In this document: positions 1-9,425 of the stretch, in pieces | Layout of the letters: every line of letters begins with the position of its first letter | Position numbering within the stretch: the stretch's first letter is position 1 | NCBI GenBank assembly: GCA_012845835.1 | Contig: JABAKD010000012.1 | Coordinates: 558,001 to 622,000 of the forward strand | Reading direction: 5' to 3' | DNA from: Undaria pinnatifida | Lineage: Eukaryota > Sar > Phaeophyceae > Laminariales > Alariaceae | DNA: 64,000 nt | Notes under the pieces: model-generated | Databases searched by the model: none | What the model was told of the DNA's origin: nothing | The model's input: the letters and a program-made list of their open reading frames with translations, nothing else | Position numbers and translations under genes: made by a program

Positions 1-3
1 GTG

Positions 4-37
4 CTTGAAGCTCGAGCACCCACAGCTTGATCAGGAC
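4..37 (+). pseudogene. decayed partial copy of the coiled-coil exon at 434
   Basis: These 34 bases match positions 460-492 inside the first visible exon of the coiled-coil gene, with a few substitutions and one extra base that shifts the frame. No splice donor follows. It looks like a fragment left by a local duplication. It could also be part of a diverged repeated exon whose start lies left of the window. Confidence 0.5.
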
Positions 38-73
38 CTAGTAATTTTAATCACGCATCCTGGGAGTCGTTCT

Positions 74-314
74 GCGGTAGCGCCCCCTCAACTTTTCTCC
101 AACGAAATCCTCGGTTTCAAAACCAGCTCCCGATCCTATCTCCTGAAATACGTTGTCCCTCGACACCCCGACGCCATCGATCGACAGACCTTTGCACTCA
201 AAAAAATATACCAGGTATGGATACTTTGGTTTCAATATTATCCTTCCTTGTATCGAGCAGCCATGAAACGTCCGTCAAACCAAATCGCTGGTTTCGGGGG
301 GGGAGCTATCGTAG
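74..314 (-). mobile_element. short TIR element (MITE-like), copy 1
   Basis: The reverse complement of this stretch aligns with 5872-6150. Shared blocks include the edge CTACGATAGC followed by a C run, an ACCAGCG block, the GTTTCATGG block, the GGAGATA..GGGAGCT block and the far edge G-run-CTACCGTAG. The ends are inverted repeats of each other (CTACGRTAGCCCC). There is no coding capacity, so it is probably non-autonomous. The target-site duplication was not resolved. Confidence 0.6.
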
Positions 315-433
315 AATCCGTCCTGGGTCGTGAATGTTTTTGTTCCTTACGGCAGGTACACCGACCGTACCGCCCGCTGTGTATGTGTGTATGTCCGACG
401 ACAATCCCATGACGGTGTGTTTTTTTTCAACAG

Positions 434-607
434 AAAAAGTTGCGGATGGAGCACACGTACTTGAAGCTCAAGCACCAAAGGTTGGCCAGGACCGTCACGG
501 ACAAATCGAAGCAGCTTGACTCGGCGCAGAAGACCGCGACTCTCGCCGCGGAGAACGTGATGGTCATGACGAAAATCGTGGCGAACGCTATTCAGTACGT
601 ACAAGAG
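434..607 (+). CDS. coiled-coil gene, first visible exon (58 codons)
   Basis: The acceptor is a T-run ending CAACAG at 433 and the donor is GAG|GTGAGC at 607. It is open in phase 0 and begins KKLRMEHTYLKLK. Lys, Gln and Ala at helical spacing suggest a coiled coil. Confidence 0.65.
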
Positions 608-3600
608 GTGAGCATGCACAATACCTGTGCGTTCACTGTATTTAAATTTTCCATCCCATCTGCATCATCATTATCTCCCTCGGAAATGGAAACTTACAAA
701 TGTCTTGAATTATTAATGGAACTAAAGTACGAATTCATAAAATTTCACCACCACCCCTGCTAGATATTTTCTGTATCGTCCTACAAAACATGATGTCGAC
801 GAAACAAAAACGAAGTAGTAGCTAAATCCGATGGCCTAGGTGCAAAGGGTGACTGTAACTTACGCTGTAGATCCAAAAAATGGGGTTTCAACGCTACAAG
901 GGCGTTAGGGCGGGTCCTCGTTATGGGATAGCCCCATCAGGCCATCAGCCACTCACTTGTCGCAAGGCTGAACTTTGGGGTAGGCAATTAGTGAGCTTTT
1001 TTTTTTTTCAGTGCCCAAAACGGCTCACCAGTAAGTACCCTCTGAAGCCTTAGCAAACGACGTCTACTGTAGACCAGACCAACCTTTTCACCCGTGTGGC
1101 CATACGAACCAAAAACTATCTAACGCCTTAGCAAATGGCGTCGACGGCAGGACTTAATCTGGCCTACGGCAGGACTTAATCTGGCCTACGGCAGGGAGAT
1201 AAAGGTTTTTGAACCTTGCACCTTGCACATTTTCATTGGTTCATCGGTTCATTGGAAGTCCAAGATTTTTTTTCGATTGAAAGATGAGATTTATCACAAC
1301 TCGGTAATCCCGAAAAATAATTGGTACCAGGATATCTCTCAATTGCTACGTTTAGCGGGCCGTATTGTAATCAGAATCTACGATAAAATACAAGAACCTA
1401 CATACTAATACATACTAATATACATGTTGCCCCATTGTTAGTAACTACAACAACTATAAGAATTTTGACACGTCAGACGGATCATCTCGATGTTCACTTG
1501 ATGATCTAGATCTTTCAAGGAAGGTCTGTATGATCTATAGCTCATGCTACCGGGTGGGAAACGTACGAGCTGCATCGTCTAACGTTTTTTTTTCAGGGTC
1601 CGGATCTGTACTCTTTTTTGTACACATACAGATCCTGCACAGCATTTCATAACCACAGATCCTGCTCAACGTGTACTACTATACATGATATATGGGATAT
1701 ATATGATCTATACGATCTATATATATACGATCTATGTGATTTGATCGTCTAGTATGATCTATATGATCTATATGATCTATATGATCTGCATTATATGTAT
1801 TATTTGTATCATCTAATATGATCTATATGATCTATATGATCTATATGATCTATGTTATATATATGATCTATACTATCTATATGATCTATATGATCTATAC
1901 GATCTATATGATCTATATGATCTATATGATCTACATGATCTATATGATCTATATGATCTATATGATCTATATGAGCTATATGAGCTATGTGAGCTATATG
2001 AGCTATATGATCTATTTGGTCTATATGATCCGTCCGTTTTTTTTTCTTACTCATCTTATCTTATCTGTTATTGTCTTCGCACTATTCCTTTCTCTTTCTT
2101 TCTCCCTCCCTAGACATAACTCACAGGAATAGGTCCGGGGTCACTAAGATAAGCAGGCTCTTCTCTCATCTAGATTCTCCCCACTAAGTAGTACTACGGT
2201 ACGAGCCTCCATATTTCTTGTCGCGAGAGAAGACTCCAGCTGTTTCTTCCCTCGTCGACTCGCATCGAATTAAAATGTTCCCTCGCAATAGTATGAATTA
2301 GTTCAACTTCACCACCACCCCTCTTGCTTTTAATCATTCGAGTAGTCATTCTTGATTCATTCATCCATTTGTTTTTTTTGTGCCATCCAACAATGTGCAG
2401 AAGGAACTGCAAAAAGAAGACGATATGTACTGGTTTTACATGATGCTGTATATGACAATGTGCGGCGGAAGCGTGGGCGCCGGCCCAGACAATCGTTAGC
2501 AGCTACGGAAAACATAACAACAAAACCCAGAGAAACAACCAAATAATTCTTACCTTCATATTATTCGAAGAGATTTAGACTATACGGTCTACTAATCGTT
2601 ATTGATTGAGGAACATGTCACGGGTAACGTTCTCAAACCTTTTATGCTGCGCGCGCTTGTCGCCGCCTCTGCCTTGCTGTCCGATTGGACTGTGCACCAT
2701 GCAGATCGACGCGAAAGTTGAAGAGTGCGCAGGCGACATCGAGACGATCGTGGACAAAGTCGGTCAAGAGTTTCGACACCAAGATCTTCGTGACGTGAGT
2801 CTACCCCGAAAAAAAGTACTGGAACCAGTGCTTATAATTCCCATATTTTCGGAGCTCTACATGATGCCTCTTTTGCCTCTTACAAAACGAAAGTGCTACA
2901 CCGGATGAACAATCCGATTGGCTAGAGTTCTCAACCGTTTTTTTAGTTTAGGTGATCAATTCGGGGTTAAGGTGGGCTAAGGAACGCCTTTTCGACTGAA
3001 AACCCGTTTTTTTTACAAAACTACTTGTATTTAGTATAGGGAGGGGTTCGGGGGCTCAAAAGGGGCTAAGGAGCCCCTGCTATAATGCTTAGTTTGGGTA
3101 AGCTATTGGGCTAACATTTGCAAGTGGTCAAACGAGCTAATACCCCACTAGTACCTTAACAAATGGCGTCGCCGGCAGGACATTGACAGGTCCGCCCGTA
3201 TATCCGGCCGACCTGATATCCCGCCGTTTCAGCGGGGGAGAGTGTTGTAAGGCCTAGTTTAGATAAGCTATTGGTTAACCTTTTGCAAGTGGTCAGATGG
3301 ACTAATACCCCACTAACACGTTATAACAACACCCCCCCCCCCGCCATCCAGAAAATATTCTAGCCGAAAAGCGCTATCTCTGTCGAGGCACGTTTTTTTT
3401 CGTGGTGCAAGCACTCTTCACTCGAAGTGGTTTGTCCCGAACAAACGTGGGCGATATACGGTTTTCAACGCAAAAAAAGCGGCATTACCACGCGCTTAAC
3501 CAACGGTATCGTGTCTCTCATGCCTCTGCTGACATTGCCCAGGAGCGTGCGGAACAAAAGAAAAGAAACAATAAACGCGCACCTATTTGCTAGACCCAGG

Positions 3601-6600
3601 CAGAATACGTAAACTACAACCAAGCGCAACATGATAAAGAAGACCGTCCTCGGTGATATCGTTCGCCGAGGACAAATTGCCGTCCAGGGCACTAATACTC
3701 CGGAGTATTTTCAAATAATGTGAATAGCTCCTCTTGTTGTTCCCGTTGGCTTTGTTCTTGTTCTTGTTGCTTCTTCTTCTGCTTCTGTCTGGGAAGGTTT
3801 GAGCGTGATAGACGTCGTGGCTCATGCCAGGCACACAGTGTGGTCTTGCTCGGTCTTGTTCGGAGACAAAACGTTGTAAATCAAAGTTATATCGTGCACC
3901 GACGAAGTCAACGCCCCACCGTGATCCTTGCGGTGCTCTCTCTGCGCAATCCGCACGCGCTCGCCGTTCTCTGTCCGTGCTCTCTCCGTGCTCTCTCCGT
4001 GCTCTCTCCGTGCTCTCTCCGTGCTCTCTCCGTGATCTCTCCGTGATCTCTGTGCTCTCTCCGTCCTCTCTCCGCACTCTCTCCTTGCGTGCTCCATGCT
4101 CTCTCCGTGCTCTCTACATTATCTCTTGGCGCTCTCCCCGTGCTCTCTCCGTGCTCTCTCCGTGCTCTCATCGTGCTCTTTTCATGCTTTCTCCGGGCTG
4201 TCTCCGGGCGTACTTCGTCACAGACCACGTTGGCCGCGAACGTAGAATGCGTGCGCAACATGGCGCAAGAGGCCTCTCAGGCTGTGGCAAAGGTAAGATC
4301 AAAGAGAGCCATTCAAGGCAGTCCTACGCTGAAAAATCTACTTCCAAACAAAGTTAAGCTGGAGGCAGGCAGCTAAAGCGAAGGTCAAACGCTACCCTCT
4401 CTTGCCGTGGGGCATTGCTTGTGAAATACTGGTATAGCGTACCACCACACCACACCACAAACACACCGCACCACACCGCGCAGGATTCTAACACCTTTTA
4501 TTTTTTGTGGCGTTCTGCACATGAAAAAAACTTGCACTGCTATGCACCGCACCACAGAGCACCGCGCAAGCTCCTAGCAGTGTATTTTTTTTTTTCAAGT
4601 ATATAATGTGCTGTCGCCGGGCACTGCGCCGCGCCGCACTGCACCACACCTCACCGCAGAACACCGCGAGCGCTACAAAGGAGGCGGATGATACGTTGAC
4701 CGCTATGGAGGGGATCGTCGACGACATCGACCGCAGAGAGGTAAGAAAAAACAATGCCGACACCACACTTACCTACCGGCTTGTTCCATCCAAGCATCAC
4801 CTGTCGCGAGCCCCTTTTTTATGAGATAAGAACGGCATTGACGACTCTTTGTCCCATCCAAAAATCGCTTGTCCCATTCAAACTTGTTCGATTATTCTTG
4901 TGGCGTTCCAACACCGATTCCCTTGTTCAAGGTAACAAAGTCACTAGCACTGGCTTGATGTAAGTATTAAGGTATACCGTTTCTTGGCAGTATTCCTATT
5001 TTTCTGAACGACGGCGTTCCTTGAACCGAAATCGTCGACAATTCGTCATTTTTATTCGCATTTTTTTTTCGATAATTTACCTAGGCCTTGGGATTTTTCA
5101 TCTGGTGGAAAGACTAGTGTTCTCCAAATCATGTTTTTTGGGTGAGTCTCAAAAAAAAGCTCGCGAATGAAGCTCTACCGTAGACGATTTGGAAAAAAAG
5201 TGGAGGACTGCTACTGTATGAAAAGTCCCATGACCTAGGCACACAACGATTTTGGGACCCGCGAGTGATTCAGAAAAAAATCGCCAAAAAACGGTATACC
5301 CTAATACCCCTATCGTAGCACGCGTTCTGAAAGACGGTAGTCCTTAACATCATCTTAAAACAGTTTCGCCAAAAAACGGTATACCCTAATATCTCTATCG
5401 TAGCGTGTGTGCTGGAAGACTGTGCTCCTTAACATCATATTTAAACGTTTTCGCCAAAAAACGGTACACCTTAATACCTACCAGGTATATCATAACACGC
5501 GTCCTGAGAAAAGACTCTGCTTCTTAACCCATCTTACTCCGAAATCGTTGGATAATACTCTCTACCTGATATTATTTTTTGGCAGTTTTTTTTTCCTTGT
5601 ATTTGGGCGCACCTAGGGTAGAGGGATTGATCGTCCATCGATCGGGTTGCACTTTTCGTTTTTTTCTCGCAACGTTTGTTTTGGTTTTGGTGGGGCAATA
5701 AATATCCTGAGATTACGAACATCAGAAAAAAGAAAAAAGAAAAGAAGGATGAGCCTCTGCCGGAGGCAACAGAGAGCTGCCACTCGCTTGTCCCATCCGA
5801 ACGATGTGATACCTCCATGTATAAAGACTACCACAGGTACCCGGCACCAATGCCACGGTAGGGAGACTGATTCTACGATAGCCCCCCCCAAAAAACCAGC
5901 GGTTTTCTTGAACGAACGAACGTTTCATGGTCATGGTCATGGTCATGGTTCATGGCTGCTCGACACGAGGAAGGATGCTATGAAAAATAAGATCATAACA
6001 TTTGTTCTTGTTTGCAAAGCTTTCAAGGGCTATCGAACGACTACGTCGGGGGGGCAAGGGGCGCCGCACCGTATTTAAGGAGATACGGCCGGGAGCTTCT
6101 TTCAAAACCGGCGATTCCGTTAAAGAAATGTTGGGGGGGGCTACCGTAGTAAGACTCGGTAGGGTACCCCCTTTAAGGCACTTTTTTAAAGTGGCTCGGG
6201 ATCAGTCGCTTGAGTGACCCACCCCCCTGTTTTCCTTGCGGCCATAGGCTTTCGTGCCGTTTTCGTTTTTCGATAGAAATCGTTAATGGGGTGGTTAGCT
6301 TATTAATACTATTAATACTATTAATAGTACTACTGACAAGGTGTTTTGACCAGTGAGGTTCAGAGTCACTCGTGCGACTGCTGAAGACCAGGTAGTGAAA
6401 AACTGGGGGCGGTGCTCTCTACCTTGTAGCCTTGCTGCTGGCGCGAATGACCAGACAGAGCGGATTAGTGGACCCCTCCTGGAGGGCAGCATTGTGCGGT
6501 CCTTAGATCCACACTCCGTAGTAACGGGACACAAAACACATCGCGTGTTGTGTGCCATTCCAACTTTTACACTACATTTTTTAACAAGCGGGAGCACAGA

Positions 6601-8943
6601 TGCTTCAACACGATATCACTAACGCGAGGCAAAAAATACCGCACACTAGTTCCGAGTCAAAAGTCGGAACCCCAAAGGTGGATGAACAGTTAGTCTATAT
6701 GTCCATTTCTATTTATATTTCATCCCGCAATATATCCATTTTTTCCGGCACCAATCCTTGAAAATCGATCCAGAAAATAAGCTGTGTGTACTAGTACCAT
6801 CTTTTTTTTTCCCAGGCGACAGTATCCCGCGTTATGCCGAAAAGGTAAGGCGCAAGATTCTTTTTCGTGCATACAGCGAAATTATCCTACACAATTGAAT
6901 TCCGACGACTGTTTCCCCCCCCCCCCCGCCAAAAAAAAAAAAATCGAGCGTGGTTTCGAAAGGGGCTAAGCAAAGCCCCCGCGTCGCGTTATTGTCGCAC
7001 CAACCTTTTCGCGTAGCGGGGTACGTGTAACGGTAGACCGCATTTCTTTTGCATCCCAATGCCCTTGGTCGGCTGGTGGCCATCTACTTCGTGTACCAGG
7101 TATCAGGTATTTATGCCAGATATCACATGAAAACTACAATATTTGTTCGATTGACCTAAATTGACTCTATTGCCCCTTGTTCGCCCCCCCCCCTCTAAAA
7201 ACACCAGTCTGAACTGTACTTGGCGATCAAGAAAGCCTCCGACGAAGCCTCCGCTCAGAATTTCGAGCTCACGTTCAACTTCAACGCTGTCATGCAGCAG
7301 CTAGCCGAGTCATCTGCCACCCCGTCTCAGACACCGGGGACATACTCTCCAACACCGTCACCCCCTTCGAAGCCGTCATCTCCTCCAGTGTCCCCTCCGA
7401 ACAAGAAATCCTCAACAACAACAACGCCTTCGGGGTGTTCTTCGGCATCCCCTCTCGGAAAGAAGGCGGCTACCACCACAACTACCACCACCCCGGCCAT
7501 CACGCCGCCAACAAGTCCAACCACGGCACCCCCTCTGGGTGAGAAGGCGTCTACAGCAACAACAACAACGACCACGACCACCACCCCCGCCATCACGCTG
7601 CCCGCGAGCCCGACCAAAGCTACGCCTTCGACTACCTCTCCCGCGTCTGCATGCTCGGACACGACTTTCTACGACGCCGCGGGTGACCGAGGAACAGCTT
7701 CTCCGGTCTCTGAGTCTACCAGAAAGTACCGTGAAGGGTAAGTCGTGCGTGCGTGCTTATTATTGCAAGGCTCGTTCCTATTGGCCGCCAGAAAAAAATC
7801 ACGAATCCTGACGGAAAAGTCACAGTTCCTGGCATTTTGAAATTCTGAAACGTCGCGTTTTCAAAACGAAAAACATTTTTTTTGTTCATCAGGAATCCTG
7901 ACGCGTTTTTTTTTTCACGGAAAACGTCGAAACGATCCGAAGTCCCCGGATTCCTGAAACCATTATCAAAGCCCGGGTTCCTGCCACATCGTCACGTGTA
8001 CCGCGAAAAAATGTCACCATCTTTCGTCACGACTCGTGTTTTTTTTGTGTACACCACGCTAGGAATGGCCCTAAGGCGTTTTTCTCGGAATGGGGGGGGG
8101 GGGTGGGCTTGTGCGAGCCTTACAGTGATGGTGGGAGAGGCATGTTACGGTTGTAAGGGTAGTAAGCAGGGAGTTAACTTTGGGTTCAATTTTTGTTGTG
8201 ACTAATGTAGGAGGCGTGTTTTGGGTAGGGTAGGGTAGGGTAGGGTAGGGTAGGGTAGGGTAGGGTAGGGTAGGGTAGGGTAGGGTAGGGTAGGAGAGGG
8301 TAGGGGGGGGGGATACGTTCCGGTCATACTAGGATGTTACTACGATATCTGGGAGAGAGGGTACACGCCCCCGTAGCAGGGGGGGGGGTATTCTCGAGGC
8401 ATGCTAAGGGGGTAGCGTGTAGGGAAGAAAAAACCCCGAGACAAGAAATAAACAGCGTCGAATACTGTCTCAAATACCCCTCCACCCCCCGCCCCCACCC
8501 CCGGCCTCTCCGCCCCCCTCTCTCGCCCGCCTCCTCCCACCCCTCGCCCCCCCCCCGCCCGACCGCCCGCCTTCCCCCGCGCCCCCCCCCTTTCCGCCCC
8601 CTTCGCCCTACGAACGTATTTTGCTATCAATACATCATCCTATGGAACCAGGTGCCCACCGGGTCTGGTCAAGGCGTGTTCTGCCTCTTCCATTTACGAG
8701 ATGGTCGACTACAACGACTACGCCGGTGCATCAATCCCCTCGGCTGTACGACTCGGCAGCCTGGCGATGTCTGACGCTGAGGTTGAGGCTGGGGACGTCA
8801 AAGACAGTGGAGGAGGCGAGGGGACGGAGGGAAGCGGGGAGGCTAACAACCTGACCCGACCACCGGTCGGTGAAGGCGTTGACGGTGGCGGTAGCAGTGG
8901 GGGGGGTGGAGGGGGGGAGCTGCAGATGATGGGTAGCGAGTGA
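434..8943 (+). CDS. coiled-coil protein with Thr/Pro-rich tail (spliced; 5' end outside window)
   Basis: I do not recognise the family. Joined exons are 434-607, 2705-2794, 4224-4292, 4660-4740, 7208-7738 and a last exon ending at the TGA at 8941-8943. All but the last junction are strictly phase 0 with good GTGAGC/GTGAGT/GTAAG donors and CAG acceptors. The first four exons encode helical, Lys/Glu/Ala-rich sequence typical of a coiled coil. The fifth starts helical, then becomes a low-complexity Thr/Pro/Ser linker. The last is acidic and Gly-rich. No start codon is visible, so upstream exons are missing. A role in scaffolding or the cytoskeleton is only a guess. Small symmetric 0-0 exons resemble the N-terminal exons of the kinase gene further right. 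Confidence 0.6.
890..1200 (+). repeat. dispersed repeat, copy 1
   Basis: It shares the words CCTTAGCAAATGGCGTCG and GACGGCAGGAC with 2985-3330, where they read CCTTAACAAATGGCGTCG and GCCGGCAGGAC. The same block, diverged, is repeated inside this copy at 1045 and 1123. It is a non-coding element of unknown class. Confidence 0.45.
1690..2035 (+). repeat. 9-bp satellite, unit ATGATCTAT
   Basis: About 35 imperfect copies of a 9-bp unit (ATGATCTAT with A/G/C variants). Because 9 is divisible by 3, both strands stay open as Ile-Tyr-Met or His-Ile-Asp repeats. These are not proteins. Related GATC-rich tracts occur at 16015-16225 and 60300-60380. Confidence 0.9.
2705..2794 (+). CDS. coiled-coil gene, exon (30 codons)
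   Basis: The acceptor is CCATGCAG and the donor GAC|GTGAGT, phase 0 in and out. It encodes a helical stretch starting IDAKVEECAGDIETIVDK. Confidence 0.65.
2985..3330 (+). repeat. dispersed repeat, copy 2, with internal duplication
   Basis: It is related to 890-1200. The words AAGCTATTGG, TTGCAAGTGGTCA and CTAATACCCCACTA occur twice (about 3100-3155 and 3265-3315), so it is partly tandem. No ORF is credible. Confidence 0.45.
3960..4200 (+). repeat. minisatellite, unit GTGCTCTCTCC
   Basis: About 20 imperfect copies of an 11-bp unit. It ends just before the acceptor CAG at 4221-4223, so this pyrimidine-rich array may also act as that exon's polypyrimidine tract. ORFs on both strands here are repeat artefacts (Leu-Ser-Val or Arg-Glu-His). 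Confidence 0.85.
4224..4292 (+). CDS. coiled-coil gene, exon (23 codons)
   Basis: The acceptor is GTCACAG and the donor AAG|GTAAGA, phase 0. It encodes TTLAANVECVRNMAQEA and continues helical to AVAK. Confidence 0.6.
4430..4656 (+). repeat. CACCACAC / CACCGCAC-rich tract
   Basis: Degenerate CACCRCAC words occur at 4440-4483, 4545-4570 and 4615-4656. The last block leads straight into the acceptor TCACCGCAG at 4659. Each block ends in a CGC-rich motif, so the acceptor region itself appears to have been duplicated. Confidence 0.5.
4660..4740 (+). CDS. coiled-coil gene, exon (27 codons)
   Basis: The acceptor is CACCGCAG and the donor GAG|GTAAGA, phase 0. It encodes a helical, acidic stretch starting NTASATKEADDTLTAMEG. 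Confidence 0.6.
4971..5300 (+). mobile_element. GGTATACC TIR element, copy 1
   Basis: Both ends carry GGTATACC extended to about 40 bases of imperfect inverted repeat (GGTATACCGTTT..TGGC..TTTTTCTGAA). An inner inverted pair is seen as CCTAGGCCTTGGGA near 5081 and TCCCATGACCTAGG near 5225. The whole 330 bp is roughly palindromic with no ORF. This fits a foldback or MITE element. Confidence 0.6.
5285..5540 (+). repeat. tandem repeat, unit about 90 bp (3 copies)
   Basis: Units start CGCCAAAAAACGGTAYACC at about 5282, 5367 and 5452, followed by CTCTATCGTAGC..GTG and CTCCTTAACATCAT. The unit is the edge of the GGTATACC element, so element ends have been amplified in tandem. Confidence 0.7.
5865..6160 (+). 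mobile_element. short TIR element (MITE-like), copy 2
   Basis: Inverted relative to 74-314 and aligning over most of its length. It includes a CATGGT microsatellite expansion at 5930-5952 that copy 1 lacks. Ends are CTACGATAGCCCC and GGGGCTACCGTAG. It is non-coding. Confidence 0.6.
6170..6370 (+). repeat. dispersed GTGGCTCGGG..GAGTGACCC element, copy 1
   Basis: Begins near AAAGTGGCTCGGGATCAGTCGC and ends near CAGTGAGGTTCAGAGTCACTCG. Related copies lie at 11750-11890, 11975-12180 and 13018-13215. The termini carry a CACTCGCGCGAGT palindrome. It has no coding capacity. Confidence 0.5.
7208..7738 (+). CDS. coiled-coil gene, large exon with Thr/Pro/Ser linker (177 codons)
   Basis: The acceptor is AACACCAG and the donor GAAGG|GTAAGT, phase 0 in and out. 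The first 35 residues are helical (ELYLAIKKASDEASAQNFE). The rest is Pro/Ser then poly-Thr, containing three Pro-Leu/Leu-Gly-Lys-type repeat blocks about 35 residues apart (ASPLGKKA, APPLGEKA). This is likely a disordered linker. Confidence 0.65.
8222..8300 (+). repeat. pentanucleotide array TAGGG
   Basis: About 15 near-perfect TAGGG units lie in the last intron of the coiled-coil gene. The unit lacks one T compared with TTAGGG, so it is telomere-like but not a canonical telomere block. Confidence 0.9.
8460..8615 (+). repeat. C-rich low-complexity tract
   Basis: CCCCCGCCC/CCTCCC-rich stretch just upstream of the last exon. It makes Pro/Arg ORFs that are compositional artefacts. Confidence 0.7.
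8701..8943 (+). CDS. coiled-coil gene, last exon (acidic, Gly-rich C-terminus)
   Basis: It ends in TGA at 8941-8943. Two phase-0 acceptors are possible: CCATTTACGAG (start 8701, good pyrimidine tract) or GGTCAAG (start 8674). The encoded tail begins MVDYNDYAGASIPSAVRL, then turns Glu/Asp/Gly-rich. It is linked to the preceding exon by phase and position only. Confidence 0.5.
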   Translation: MVDYNDYAGASIPSAVRLGSLAMSDAEVEAGDVKDSGGGEGTEGSGEANNLTRPPVGEGVDGGGSSGGGGGGELQMMGSE

Positions 8944-9259
8944 GGCATTGGTTGTGTCTTGTATGTTCGACCTTTTTCGGCCGCAGTGCAGCGTTCGCAT
9001 AGTACCCGCGGCCTTGTGTTCGCGTTTTGTCGCTCGGTGTAGATTGCACTAGCACAACCTGGTAGAGCATTAGTGGCCCCTCGATAGTCTGCAGTGCCGG
9101 TGTGTGCACTATATAGGGAAACAACGGCGCTATAGCGGCAACGGGCACTACTCCGCATGCTCCCACTAAGGGTTTTTTAATCTGTGCCCAGCGCTTTCAC
9201 GGGCACTCTAGAGGAAAACCGGCACTACTGAACCGGCTCTATAGAGGAACCTTTCTACC

Positions 9260-9425
9260 GTTGTAGAATGTATCGGAGAGCGTGTGACAGAGTGGGTGTG
9301 GCAGGACGGGTATATGCCAGAGCGTGTGGGCAAGAGCGTTGTGGCAGAGCGCGTGACAAAACGGGAGTACCAGAGCGTTGTGGCACGGCGTGTGATAGTG
9401 TTCCGTGCGTGTGACGGAGAACGTC
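9260..9425 (+). repeat. degenerate GAGCGTGTG minisatellite
   Basis: Imperfect repeats of AGAGCGTGTGRCAGAG recur every 15-30 bases. Non-coding. Confidence 0.5.

Larger units (their letters stand above)
608..2704 (+). other. intron of the coiled-coil gene
   Basis: No coding sequence is seen. It holds a dispersed repeat (about 890-1200) with the words CAAATGGCGTCG and GGCAGGACTTAATCTGGCC, and a long ATGATCTAT satellite. The 60-100 residue ORFs over the satellite are repeat artefacts. Confidence 0.6.

Noticed and set aside
3583-4077. 164-residue Arg/Glu/His-rich minus-strand ORF
   Set aside because: Most of it is the translated GTGCTCTCTCC minisatellite; the remainder shows no domain.
6816-6844. 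29-nt microexon with a good TTTTCCCAG acceptor and GTAAGG donor
   Set aside because: Its length (29) breaks the phase-0 series between 4740 and 7208, and no compensating second microexon was found. It could still be an unproductive or alternative exon.
7327-7662. 111-residue Val/Gly-rich minus-strand ORF
   Set aside because: Shadow of the Thr/Pro-rich exon on the plus strand.
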